Shown: positions 1 through 7,893 of the stretch, piece after piece
Layout of the letters: every line of letters begins with the position of its first letter
Numbering within the stretch: position 1 is the stretch's first letter
Source: Planctomycetota bacterium
GTDB lineage: Bacteria; Planctomycetota; B129-G9
Length of the DNA: 11,715 nt
Assembly (NCBI GenBank): GCA_003644325.1
Contig: QNCA01000016.1
Span: 1-11,715, forward strand
Reading direction: 5' to 3'
The notes under the pieces: generated by a model
Database searches by the model: none
Told to the model about the DNA's origin: nothing
The model's input: only the letters and a program-made list of their open reading frames with translations
Position numbers and translations under genes: made by a program

Positions 1-2534
1 CGAGCGCCAGCGACGTTGACCTGACGATACACACGAAGAACATTCCTTGCGATGAGAAGTTGCGCGAGGCATTACGCGTTGAGCCGGACATTCAAAAGAT
101 GTGGGATTACATCCGGCCCCGGGGCCACAGCGCCGAGGCGACGGCATGGATAAGAAAGCGCCCGGAACAGAAAACGAGCGCCGTTGAACTGGAGATGAAC
201 TTCGACGGGCGGGCGGGCGCAGCCTATGTGTACAAGAACGCCGACGGCGAGGAGCAGACCCTGGAGGTGTCGAAGGTGAACGGGAGGGTGCGCTTCTCAC
301 GGGAGAAAATCACCATAAATGCCGGATGCGAGATAGGAGGCGTGATGGTCAGGGTTGAGGACGGCGTGATAACCAGGCCCGGCATGCCCGACAGCGAGGT
401 GGACATCACCGCTGTCGCCGCCGATTTCGAAGTCACCGAAAAAGTTCGCAGCATACTGCCGGCAGGCATTCGCAGGAAAGTCGAACTGGCCGACATAATC
501 GGCAGGGTCGGCCTCACGGTGCGCCTGACCAAGAAAAGGGAAGACAGTGAACCTGCCGTGCGCGTTGAAGTGAAGCCGCTGAAGGCGGGGCTATTCTACA
601 CGGGATTTCCTTACAAACTGGACGATGTAGAAGGTTCCGTCATTTACGAGGGCGGTTGCATTGAGTTCAAGGACATTCGCGCGGTTCACGGCGGGGCGGA
701 ACTGGCCGCGAGCGGCAGCATAACCGGTCTCTCCGGCGAGGCCGTGTACGACATCGAGATTCACGGTAAGGACGTGCCGCTGGACGCCGCGCTTTACAGG
801 GCCATGCCGACCGACGTGCGCGGGGTGTGGGACGAATATGTGCCGAAGTCGGCGATGGAGGAGGGCACGGCGGCCCGCGCCACGAGAATAGACTGCCGGA
901 TAAAAGGCCGGGGCGCGCAACCTGACGTATCGGTGGACATCCATGCGACCGGCGGCACGGTCAGGTATGTCCGGTTCCCCTACACGGTCACCGATGTGAG
1001 CGGCCTGCTCAGGGTAAGGCCCGAAGGCGTGTACCTGGAGGGAGTGCGCGGCAGACACGGCGGAGTGCGGGTATCGATGGACAGGGGGGAGATATTGAAC
1101 GGGAAGGTTGACATAAAGATAGTCGCCAAGGATGTTGTGTTGAAAAAGGACCTGCGCGATGCCCTCGGCAGGGAATTCCAGGAGATATATGATTCGCTGC
1201 AGCCGAAGGGCGCCATCGATGCCCTCGTGCAGGTAACGCAAAAGGGCGAGGATGAGGAGTTGAAGACGGAAGTGACCATCACGTCGGAAGGCACGCTGGA
1301 ATTCACGTACAGGGAATTCCCCATGCCCGCGAAGGAAGTGGTGACGGAAATCTTCATCGGCACCACGGGTATCCATGTGAAAAAACTCGCCTGCAAATTG
1401 GGCAAGGCCGTCATACCGCTGGACGAAGAAAGACCCAATAACTGCTTTATCCCGTTCGACGAACCCAGGTTTCGCATGCATATAAGGAAGGTGGAGGGCA
1501 TTGAGATAGACGAGGAGTTGAAAAAGGCGCTTCCCGAAGGGTTGAGCAAGGCCCTCAACAAAATCAAGGCGCGGGGTCGCGTTGACCTGGAGGACTTCGA
1601 CCTGAACTTCCTGGTGGGTGAGAAAGACGGACTATACGACTGCAAGTTCAAGGCAATCTTTAATAATTGCTCCCTCGGCGGCAAACCGTTTATAGACAGG
1701 ATTAACGGCCGGATGGACCTGCATATCAGGAACAAGCCCGGCGAGTACACCGACGCGTCAGGGTCGTCCTTCAGCGGGCTGGATTTTTACATCCGCGGTT
1801 TCCATATATCCGATCTCACGGGAAAGATAGAGCGCAAGGACGCGCGGGAGGTTTCTTTCAAGGACGCCTCCGACCCGCACAGGGTCGAGTTCACGGCCGG
1901 GGCTTACGGCGGCAACGGGAAGTCGAACATGACGGGCCACTTTACTTTCTGCCTGGGCGATTCAAAGGAATATGAGGGGGCGTTCAAGTTTCACGGCGTG
2001 GACCTCGCCGCACTGGAGGCCGAACTGAGCGGCAAGGATGCGAAGATGAAGGGAAAGATGTCCGGCGATGTGAGGTTCTCCGGCGAGGGAGAGAACATGG
2101 CCAATATTGTCGGCGGCGGTTGGATGAATATCGAAGACGGCGACCTGGGGCAGTTGCCGATAGTTTATAATCTCAACCAGTTGCTGAGGGGCGACCTGCC
2201 CAAGACACAGGTTGTAAGCGAGGCACACCTGAAATTTGAGGTCAAGGAAGGCATATTTGACTTCAGGCAGGTGGAATTCAAGAGCCAGGCGGTCAGGTTT
2301 ATCGGATACGGGCAGGTGAAGTTCGATGAGACAATAAGGATGACAATTTTCAGCGATACGGTATTGAGGGGGATTCCGGTTCTGCAGGACATAATGAAGT
2401 TATTCAAGAAGGGGATTTACGCCGCGGAAGTGAAAGGGACTTTCACCAAGCCCAAAATCGGCCCCGCCCCCTTGCTGAAGCGCATCATCGACATACCCGA
2501 AGACCTACGAAAGGCCATCGCGGGCGAGGAGTAA
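1..2534 (+). CDS. AsmA/TamB-like repeat protein, 3' part (left end missing)
   Basis: The frame is open through the left edge (first whole codon at 3) and ends at TAA 2532-2534, giving 843 visible residues; the true start lies outside. A TTG at 60 is not the start, because the same repeat motif already begins before it. The protein is rich in alternating beta-strand patterns. About five units recur every 116-128 residues, each opening with a strand like VDLTIHTKNIP, YDIEIHGKDVP or VDIKIVAKDVV and followed by an amphipathic helix ending near P-x-G. These units begin near nt 15, 399, 747, 1107 and 1470. The last 260 residues, with GGGWMNIEDGDLGQLP, a GYGQVKFD strand and a G-T-F-x-x-P-K-I-G-P ending, resemble the AsmA-like C-terminal region. 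Family members (AsmA, TamB, YhdP) are envelope proteins linked to lipid transport or outer-membrane assembly. Function here is inferred from fold-level similarity only. The gene converges on the protease gene. Confidence 0.72.
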   Translation, partial: SASDVDLTIHTKNIPCDEKLREALRVEPDIQKMWDYIRPRGHSAEATAWIRKRPEQKTSAVELEMNFDGRAGAAYVYKNADGEEQTLEVSKVNGRVRFSREKITINAGCEIGGVMVRVEDGVITRPGMPDSEVDITAVAADFEVTEKVRSILPAGIRRKVELADIIGRVGLTVRLTKKREDSEPAVRVEVKPLKAGLFYTGFPYKLDDVEGSVIYEGGCIEFKDIRAVHGGAELAASGSITGLSGEAVYDIEIHGKDVPLDAALYRAMPTDVRGVWDEYVPKSAMEEGTAARATRIDCRIKGRGAQPDVSVDIHATGGTVRYVRFPYTVTDVSGLLRVRPEGVYLEGVRGRHGGVRVSMDRGEILNGKVDIKIVAKDVVLKKDLRDALGREFQEIYDSLQPKGAIDALVQVTQKGEDEELKTEVTITSEGTLEFTYREFPMPAKEVVTEIFIGTTGIHVKKLACKLGKAVIPLDEERPNNCFIPFDEPRFRMHIRKVEGIEIDEELKKALPEGLSKALNKIKARGRVDLEDFDLNFLVGEKDGLYDCKFKAIFNNCSLGGKPFIDRINGRMDLHIRNKPGEYTDASGSSFSGLDFYIRGFHISDLTGKIERKDAREVSFKDASDPHRVEFTAGAYGGNGKSNMTGHFTFCLGDSKEYEGAFKFHGVDLAALEAELSGKDAKMKGKMSGDVRFSGEGENMANIVGGGWMNIEDGDLGQLPIVYNLNQLLRGDLPKTQVVSEAHLKFEVKEGIFDFRQVEFKSQAVRFIGYGQVKFDETIRMTIFSDTVLRGIPVLQDIMKLFKKGIYAAEVKGTFTKPKIGPAPLLKRIIDIPEDLRKAIAGEE

Positions 2535-2540
2535 GGCACA

Positions 2541-2616
2541 GGTGACTGTCACCGTCACCATTACGGAGCGCAGACGCTCCGGAGAAGCGGCCGGCTCGTA
2601 GATGGTGACTGTCACC
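2541..2616. repeat. Intergenic palindromic repeat element, REP/MITE-like
   Basis: Two identical copies of GGTGACTGTCACC (2541-2553 and 2604-2616) flank a perfect 7-bp hairpin at 2564-2581. Each copy is itself a 6+6 palindrome around one base, and an extra half-site GTCACC follows the first copy at 2554-2559. The element sits between two genes that end towards each other, so it is not placed like an operator. REP-like elements and small transposase-mobilised elements commonly lie in such gaps. That it is a dispersed family is an inference, since only one element is visible in this window. Confidence 0.6.
2564..2581. terminator. Hairpin between convergent genes, possible weak bidirectional terminator
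   Basis: CGGAGCG and CGCTCCG form a perfect 7-bp stem with a CAGA loop. It lies 30 nt past the stop of the AsmA-like gene and about 65 nt past the stop of the protease gene, where both transcripts must end. Neither strand has a T tract directly after the stem, so it is not a classical intrinsic terminator. It may instead be the core of the surrounding repeat element. Confidence 0.3.
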
Positions 2617-2645
2617 TTGCGGCAAACTTTCCGTCCCCCCCGCCT

Positions 2646-5156
2646 TTATTGTTTATAAAAAACACGCGCAGTGTTATCAAGGATTTCCGCCCGTCTTGCA
2701 TCTCCTTTAATGCGAAAGGCGCGCGCCGCCCCGGCGAGATAGTCGCTCCGCGCGGGCCTCATGAGGGCCGCGCGTTCCAGTTGTTCGCACGCCTCCGCGT
2801 ATCTCCCCTCCGCAAGGTATATTTCTCCCAGTCTGTAATGATAATAGGCGTTCTCGGGGAAGGCCCCCGCCGCCGCGCGGTAGAATGACGCGGCTGTCTC
2901 GACATCGCCCGCGGCGTATAACGTACCGGCGGTCGCAAAATGCGCGAACCTGCCGGAGTTCGCGTCCAGCCTGCCCCACGTCTCAAAGCGCTGCAGCATA
3001 TCCGCGGGCCGTGCCGTGAACGAATAATGGAGCGCGACCCTCCGGCGCGCTTCTTCCACCATCTCCCGCTTTTCGTCATCCGGCGGCATGCCGCGGAATC
3101 CGCCGAAAAGCGCATCCTGAGCCTCTTGCACGTAGCCCGCGAACCCCAGCGCCACCCCGTAGCGTACCAGGGTTTCCGGGGATGGTTTGGACGCCGCCAG
3201 GGGCTTCAATATATATGCCGCATCCAGGTAGCCGCCCGTCATGAGATACGTCCGCCCCAGCATCTCCGTCAGTTCGGCATCTCTGTGCGCAAGCGACCAT
3301 GCAAAGCGAACGGTCGGCAGCAGGCGATTCGCCTCTCGCTCGAGCAACCTGTCCAGCCTGCTCGGCCCGACGTTCGAGACGTCCACTTCGCTCCGCTCGC
3401 GCGCCCCTTGTGCCAGCAGCGCCTCCAGTTTGCCGAAATACGCCTTCGCCAGGTCGCGCGCCAGGCCCACGTTCCGCGGGTTGCGCGGCTCAAACCGCAC
3501 CGCCGTCCGTATCATGGGGGCGGCCGTGTCGGTGTAGCCCTCCCTCAGGAACAACCTGCCGGTGTCGCGAAGGTCTTGGGCCGTCTGTGAGTTCCGCTCA
3601 TCGTCGGACGAGCGCAGCAGCGCAAACGCCTGCTCCTCGTCGCTGAAGAAGGCGTCGTAGTAACGTGCCGCCTTGCCGTACCGGCCGGCCCTTTCATAGA
3701 GTCCGGCAAGGCGCAGGTTGAGTCCGAGTTTTTCCCTTTTGTCGCGGACCCGGGGCAGAAAACTCTCGTAATATCTTGCCTGTTCCACCAGGCGTACACG
3801 CTTCGGCTTGGCGAAGAACCTCGCCCCGACAAAGACCAGGCAAAGGGCAAACGCCCCGACCACTGCGAGCGCCAGCCCCTTCGCCTTTCGCTGAAAATCC
3901 GCCGCGACCTCCGGATGATGCATGGCGTTAACGAGAAACCTCACGCGCTTGTCGATGCTGGAGTGCATCCACGAACGCAGGTTGCGCACATTGCCGCTGT
4001 ACAGCGCCACCTTCTCGAGCGCGTTTACGAAGGTCATCGTGTCGCCGACCACCCTGCAGCCGAACAGGTCCGCCTGGCGCTCGAACCTGCGCGAGATGAA
4101 CCCGAATACCAGGCCGATGAATACGCCGAACGTGATGATTATCTGCATGATGCCGTCAATCAGGCCGTTACCCGTACTCAGCGGGGTCATGATTATCATG
4201 GTGGCGAATGAGATGGCTATCAGAAACGCCGCGTATATCGCGATGTGATGATGCTTGGCGTGTCCGAGTTCGTGGCCGAATACCGCCTCGACCTCCCGGT
4301 CTGAAAGGCGTTGAAGCAGGCCGTCGGTCACGATGACGTAGCGCAGGGGCCCGAAGAGCCCGAGTACCGCGGCGTTGATGATGCTCGCGCGGCCCGTATG
4401 CCACAGCAGTATGTCGCGTATCTTCACGCCGTGCTTCTTGCACAGATACTCCATCCTGTTTCGCAAATACCCCTTCGGAAACGTCTCCACCGTCCACAGG
4501 AAACGCGCCAGTATCGGTATCAGCGTGTAAACGACCGCCATCATCGGAATGAACCCGACGATCATCAACTCCGGGTACAACTCAAGGTACTCCACGATAC
4601 ACTGGTAGGTTCCGAGCAGTTCGATGACGAAGTTGAAACCGAGCAGGGGCACGATGATGACGAGCACCTGGCGCACCTGGAAACTCAAATATTGCCCCAG
4701 CGTCCATGCCCTGAAGGAGAACATCTTCTCCACGCGGTAATAGACGAGCCACGACGCCGGCAGCAACACGAAGAACGGGAGCATCTTCAGGAGGAAATGG
4801 ACGAAGACGATGCGGCCGGGCGGGGCGATGAGTTCCGCGAGGGCGTACCAGTTCAACTGGCTCAGGATGACAAAGTAGAAAACCAGCATGAGGCTCTTGT
4901 AGGCCGTGGCGAATCTGTGCGCCAGGAAATAGACCTCTTGCTTCCGGCCGGGCCGGGCCCGCAGCCGTGCAGCGGTGACCGCGCGGAAGATGAAACCAAT
5001 CAGGACGAACCCCCCTATTGCCCCGATGCAGGCCAGCGATATCCATGCCGCGCCGCCGGAATCACGCGGGTGCAGCCAGGCCAGCCGCCGCACGCCGGGC
5101 TCGGCGGCAAACTGCGCGATAACAAAGGCGAAAAGTATGAGTATGATATTGAACAT
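2646..5156 (-). CDS. Multi-pass M48 zinc metalloprotease with C-terminal TPR region
   Basis: An 836-residue protein is read from ATG 5156. A GTG at 5207 in the same frame would add 17 polar residues, but ATG 5156 leads straight into a hydrophobic segment (MFNIILILFAFVIAQ). Upstream of it is only a weak GAAGAA site. About nine hydrophobic spans are visible, near residues 1-18, 36-60, 84-110, 116-140, 159-182, 196-221, 305-326, 331-354 and 426-448. The zinc site is HELGH at 295-299, with the third ligand in FERQAD (E359) and a conserved-looking HSSIDKR at 398. Residues after 460 are soluble and helical, with TPR-like units such as LGEIYLAEGRYAEACEQLER near the end. M48 proteases (HtpX, Ste24) cleave membrane or misfolded proteins; the TPR part probably binds partners. 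The substrate is unknown. It is the last gene of the minus-strand series, 74 nt after pilZ. Confidence 0.85.
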   Translation of the reverse strand: MFNIILILFAFVIAQFAAEPGVRRLAWLHPRDSGGAAWISLACIGAIGGFVLIGFIFRAVTAARLRARPGRKQEVYFLAHRFATAYKSLMLVFYFVILSQLNWYALAELIAPPGRIVFVHFLLKMLPFFVLLPASWLVYYRVEKMFSFRAWTLGQYLSFQVRQVLVIIVPLLGFNFVIELLGTYQCIVEYLELYPELMIVGFIPMMAVVYTLIPILARFLWTVETFPKGYLRNRMEYLCKKHGVKIRDILLWHTGRASIINAAVLGLFGPLRYVIVTDGLLQRLSDREVEAVFGHELGHAKHHHIAIYAAFLIAISFATMIIMTPLSTGNGLIDGIMQIIITFGVFIGLVFGFISRRFERQADLFGCRVVGDTMTFVNALEKVALYSGNVRNLRSWMHSSIDKRVRFLVNAMHHPEVAADFQRKAKGLALAVVGAFALCLVFVGARFFAKPKRVRLVEQARYYESFLPRVRDKREKLGLNLRLAGLYERAGRYGKAARYYDAFFSDEEQAFALLRSSDDERNSQTAQDLRDTGRLFLREGYTDTAAPMIRTAVRFEPRNPRNVGLARDLAKAYFGKLEALLAQGARERSEVDVSNVGPSRLDRLLEREANRLLPTVRFAWSLAHRDAELTEMLGRTYLMTGGYLDAAYILKPLAASKPSPETLVRYGVALGFAGYVQEAQDALFGGFRGMPPDDEKREMVEEARRRVALHYSFTARPADMLQRFETWGRLDANSGRFAHFATAGTLYAAGDVETAASFYRAAAGAFPENAYYHYRLGEIYLAEGRYAEACEQLERAALMRPARSDYLAGAARAFRIKGDARRAEILDNTARVFYKQ

Positions 5157-5230
5157 CGTTTCTTCGAGATGTTGAAGAGGATGAGCGGAAACCTGGCCGG
5201 ATTTCACCCTGAGTGCGCCCCGTCACTCCC

Positions 5231-5638
5231 TCAGGGTCGGCGCTGTTTCGCCTTGTCCGTCCTGAAGGCGATATCCCTGCGGATGGTCGTCAGTTTGGAC
5301 CTGCTCTCGCGGTCCATTCTTGTAAATTCCACGCCGGTACGATAAGCCTTCTTATTCGGGACCTTTTTGGACCAGATGACCCTGGCCCTGAATATCATCC
5401 TGCCCAGGAAGGCCGGCACGTGGACCAGCAGCGATACCTTCCTGCCCGGAGGCAAGTATGTGTCGGATATGAACTGCAACCCCCCGGCGCTCATATTTAC
5501 CAGGGGGCACTTCTGTCCCCTGGGGGTTCTGAGGTACACCGGCAACGAGGGCGTGCTGTAATAGACCTCGCTGTTCGGCACGGGAAACCGTGGGTGCCTG
5601 CGCCTGTCGGCCTGTTTCGCACGGACTTCACTGTCCAT
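5231..5638 (-). CDS. Single-domain PilZ protein, putative c-di-GMP receptor
   Basis: This 135-residue protein is essentially one PilZ domain. The two c-di-GMP-binding signatures are both present: RRHPR at residues 13-17 (RxxxR type) and N48-M-S50-A-G-G53 (the [D/N]xSxxG type), followed by beta-barrel strands such as RMIFRARVIWS. PilZ proteins bind c-di-GMP and change the activity of partners in motility, adhesion or polysaccharide export. There is no attached output domain, so the partner is separate. The ATG at 5638 has GGAG eight bases upstream (5647-5650). The gene lies 95 nt after bshA and 74 nt before the protease gene, so it may be co-transcribed, but a link to thiol metabolism is not evident. 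The C-terminus is basic (KAKQRRP). Confidence 0.85.
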   Translation of the reverse strand: MDSEVRAKQADRRRHPRFPVPNSEVYYSTPSLPVYLRTPRGQKCPLVNMSAGGLQFISDTYLPPGRKVSLLVHVPAFLGRMIFRARVIWSKKVPNKKAYRTGVEFTRMDRESRSKLTTIRRDIAFRTDKAKQRRP

Positions 5639-5733
5639 TCCTCTCGCTCCACTGCGTTTCAGGTTTCATTTTCTTGTTTCGTTCCCCGTTCCCTTTCACG
5701 GGCACTCTCGCAGAAGCGTCAAACCCGCGCCGA

Positions 5734-6855
5734 CTATTTTTCCAGCGTCTTTTCGTAAAACTTTTCGTACTTCTCGACAATTTTGTCCTGCGCGAAGTTC
5801 TCCAGCGCCCTCGCACGGGCGCTCTTTTTCATCTTCTCGTGCAAGTTGCCGTCGGTGAGTATCTCGACGGCGGCGGCCGCCATTGCCTCCACGTCTCCCA
5901 CCCGGCACAGGCGGCCCTGCTCACCGTTTACGACCGCCTCCTCGACGCCGCTGCCCAGCGTGCTTATTACCGGCACACCGCAACTCATCGCCTCTAAGTT
6001 GGCCAGCCCGAAACTCTCAAACTCGCTCGGCAGGATGAACAGGTCGGCCGGCGCCAGCAAATCGGCCACCGCCTGCCGGCCGCCCAGGAAGAAGACGTCC
6101 CGGTAAACCCCGAGTTCCCGTGCTCTCCGCTCGGCCTTGTAACGGTCCGGCCCGTCGCCCACCATAAGCAGTTTCGCCGGCATCCGTCCCCGAATCCTCG
6201 CGAAGACCTCGATGACATCCACGACCCTCTTGACGGGGCGGAAGTTGGACAGGTGCGCGATTATCTTCTCCCCCGCATCCGCGAAGCGGCGGCGCCCCGC
6301 ACGGTCCTTGCGCGGCGCAAACTCGTCGGTGTTCACGAAATTCGGTATCACCTCTATTTCGCAATCCGTCTGGAGCGCTTCGCGTGTCCGGCGCTTCAGG
6401 TATTCCGAGACCGCGGTCACTCCGTCGCTGACCTTCAGGCCGTAGCGCGTCACGCTCCTGTACGAACTGTCCGCGCCCACCAGCACCACGTCCGTCCCGT
6501 GCAGCGTGGTGACTATTTTGAGCGAACCCCCGCCCGGCATCTCTCGCGCCAGGTGCGCGCTCAGCGCGTGCGGTACGGCGTAATGGACGTGCAGCATGTC
6601 CAGCCCGCTCTCGTGCGCGACCTCGTACATCCTGCCGGCCAGCGCCAGGCAGTACGGCGGGTACTTGAACAGCGGGTAGCCGGAGACCTCGACAGGGTGG
6701 TAATAGACGTTCTCCACGTATCCGTGGAGCCGCACCGGCGCCTCGTAGGATACGAAGTGGACCTCGTGTCCGCGCCGCGCGAGCGCCATGCCCAACTCCG
6801 TTGCAACGACACCGCTGCCGCCGTACGTCGGGTAGCATGTGATGCCTATCTTCAC
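5734..6855 (-). CDS. bshA: BshA, N-acetyl-alpha-D-glucosaminyl L-malate synthase
   Basis: A 373-residue GT4 glycosyltransferase that carries out the first step of bacillithiol synthesis, joining GlcNAc from UDP-GlcNAc to L-malate in the cytoplasm. The N-terminus KIGITCYPTYGGSG with the glycine loop at 12-15, HVHYAVPHA (89-97), TTLHGTDVVLVG (116-127), TAVSEYLKRRT (147-157), IPNFVNTDEF (170-179) and SNFRPVKRV (203-211) are all BshA hallmarks. The C-terminal nucleotide-sugar domain has the GT4 EX7E pair E280/E288 in EFESFGLANLEAMSCGVP. Length matches the family (about 375-380). The start is GTG 6855, which overlaps the bshB1 stop in GTGA; a GAGGA site lies seven bases upstream (6863-6867), inside bshB1. 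Neighbouring bshB1 and bshC make the assignment firm over mycothiol MshA or a generic glycosyltransferase. Confidence 0.96.
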   Translation of the reverse strand: MKIGITCYPTYGGSGVVATELGMALARRGHEVHFVSYEAPVRLHGYVENVYYHPVEVSGYPLFKYPPYCLALAGRMYEVAHESGLDMLHVHYAVPHALSAHLAREMPGGGSLKIVTTLHGTDVVLVGADSSYRSVTRYGLKVSDGVTAVSEYLKRRTREALQTDCEIEVIPNFVNTDEFAPRKDRAGRRRFADAGEKIIAHLSNFRPVKRVVDVIEVFARIRGRMPAKLLMVGDGPDRYKAERRARELGVYRDVFFLGGRQAVADLLAPADLFILPSEFESFGLANLEAMSCGVPVISTLGSGVEEAVVNGEQGRLCRVGDVEAMAAAAVEILTDGNLHEKMKKSARARALENFAQDKIVEKYEKFYEKTLEK

Positions 6856-7604
6856 TCCGCATTCCTCATGTCGCCGGAAACGCCGCGGATGAATTGTGCC
6901 ATCGGGTCGTTCACCCTTATGATCTCCCGGCAGAAATACGGTTCACCGTACTTCACACCCGCCAGGACGCCGTAATATCTCGCAGTCGCGATGATGCGGT
7001 CCAGGTAATCCCTCGAAGATATTTCCGTGGGCCGTTCCCGGCTGCCCTCGTCGTACAGTTGCGACCTGTAGCATTCTATCGCTTTCAGCCGCTGCTCGAA
7101 TACGTCGCTCACGTCCACGATGAAGGACGGCCGCGTTTCGTAGAACCCCGGACGCCCCGGGTAATAAATCAACTTCTCCGGCCGGTGGGCCGCGCCGTGT
7201 TCAGGGCGGTACTTCTCCAGACCGGACAGGTACGACGATTCGAATATCAATCTGCTCGCGTTTTGGTGGTCCGGGTGCGGGTCCTCCCGGTATGGCAGTG
7301 CCAGCAGGGACGGCCTGTACTTCCTTATCGCCCCGACAACTTTTTGCTTCTGGTCCGTGTCCGCTTGAATATGGCCGTCCGGCAGGCCCAGGTTCTCGCG
7401 CACGGCCAGCCCCATCACCTGCGCGGCGGCGTCCGCCTCGGCCCGCCGCGTCTCCGGCGTGCCGCGCGTGCCCATCTCCCCGCGCGTCAGGTCCACCACG
7501 CCCGTCCGGTAACCCATCCGGCCCATCTTTATCAGCAGACCCGCGCACGTCAGTTCTACGTCGTCGGGGTGCGCGCCGAACGCAAGTATGTCAATTGCCT
7601 CCAT
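6852..7604 (-). CDS. bshB1: BshB1, GlcNAc-malate deacetylase (LmbE/PIG-L family)
   Basis: This 250-residue zinc hydrolase removes the acetyl group from GlcNAc-malate to give GlcN-malate, the second step of bacillithiol synthesis. AHPDD lies at 11-15 and HPDH at 110-113. H12, D15 and H113 fall at the same numbers as the zinc ligands I recall for the Bacillus cereus enzyme, with D14 as the probable catalytic base. The segments DLTRGEMGTRGT (38-49) and NLGLPDGHI (71-79) are also typical of BshB1. I chose ATG 7604 over the in-frame ATG 7619. It gives the usual start just before the first strand (MEAIDILAFGAHPDD), while the upstream ATG has no ribosome site. The gene overlaps the small membrane-protein gene by 14 nt and bshA by 4 nt. 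Confidence 0.95.
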   Translation of the reverse strand: MEAIDILAFGAHPDDVELTCAGLLIKMGRMGYRTGVVDLTRGEMGTRGTPETRRAEADAAAQVMGLAVRENLGLPDGHIQADTDQKQKVVGAIRKYRPSLLALPYREDPHPDHQNASRLIFESSYLSGLEKYRPEHGAAHRPEKLIYYPGRPGFYETRPSFIVDVSDVFEQRLKAIECYRSQLYDEGSRERPTEISSRDYLDRIIATARYYGVLAGVKYGEPYFCREIIRVNDPMAQFIRGVSGDMRNAE

Positions 7605-7887
7605 GTTTCTTGTTCCCATTGAACGGATTCATTATCGTGAATATTATGGCGGCTATCGCGCCGATTCCGCCGAGGACGGCGGCGAGGACCGGGGAGGCGC
7701 CGAGCAGGTAAAGTAACAGCGCCAGCCCGACCACGAGCGCCGCGCCGGACCCCGCTATTCCACCCGGATCCAGGCTCAGCAGCCGACCCGCCTTGGCGCG
7801 TTCGACTTTCTCATGCGCCAGTTCTTGCTTGACTACTTCCTCGGCGCTGAGTTGGGGTTCGTCATCCTTCTCTTTCTTTTTCGCCAT
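7591..7887 (-). CDS. Small two-helix membrane protein of unknown function
   Basis: I do not recognise this 98-residue protein. Residues 1-37 are highly charged (MAKKKEKDDE start, then a helix rich in Glu, Lys and Ala). Two hydrophobic spans follow, about 42-63 and 66-86, rich in Gly, Ala and Leu and separated by a tight SP turn; a short polar tail (NGNKKHGGN) ends it. A hairpin in the inner membrane with both ends in the cytoplasm is the simplest topology, given the basic N- and C-termini. It starts 6 nt after the bshC stop, with GGGTGA (7894-7899) as a possible ribosome site overlapping that stop, and its last 14 nt overlap bshB1. This tight placement and clean reading frame support a real gene. 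There is no cysteine, so it is unlikely to be a thiol-redox protein itself. Confidence 0.8.
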   Translation of the reverse strand: MAKKKEKDDEPQLSAEEVVKQELAHEKVERAKAGRLLSLDPGGIAGSGAALVVGLALLLYLLGASPVLAAVLGGIGAIAAIIFTIMNPFNGNKKHGGN

Positions 7888-7893
7888 GGCGGT

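Noticed and set aside
591..1750. Long open frames on the minus strand opposite the AsmA-like gene
   Set aside because: They lie fully inside a convincing coding frame, have no family motifs, and carry the Pro/Ser/Arg-rich composition typical of antisense frames in GC-rich DNA.
2541..2616. Operator for a transcription factor at GGTGACTGTCACC
   Set aside because: It resembles an operator by symmetry but sits between two converging gene ends, with no start codon nearby to control.
4311..5345. 344-codon plus-strand open frame opposite the protease gene and pilZ
   Set aside because: It is rich in His, Gln, Arg and Glu with no recognisable fold and crosses the ends of two well-supported minus-strand genes.
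5639..5733. Terminator or promoter between bshA and pilZ
   Set aside because: I see purine-rich GGGAACGGGGAACGAAAC-type sequence, but no stable hairpin with a T tract and no paired -35/-10 boxes.
5734..7604. Mycothiol genes mshA/mshB instead of bshA/bshB1
   Set aside because: The GT4 protein has the BshA-type N-terminus and BshB1 zinc-site numbering, and a true bshC follows; mycothiol loci use MshC instead.
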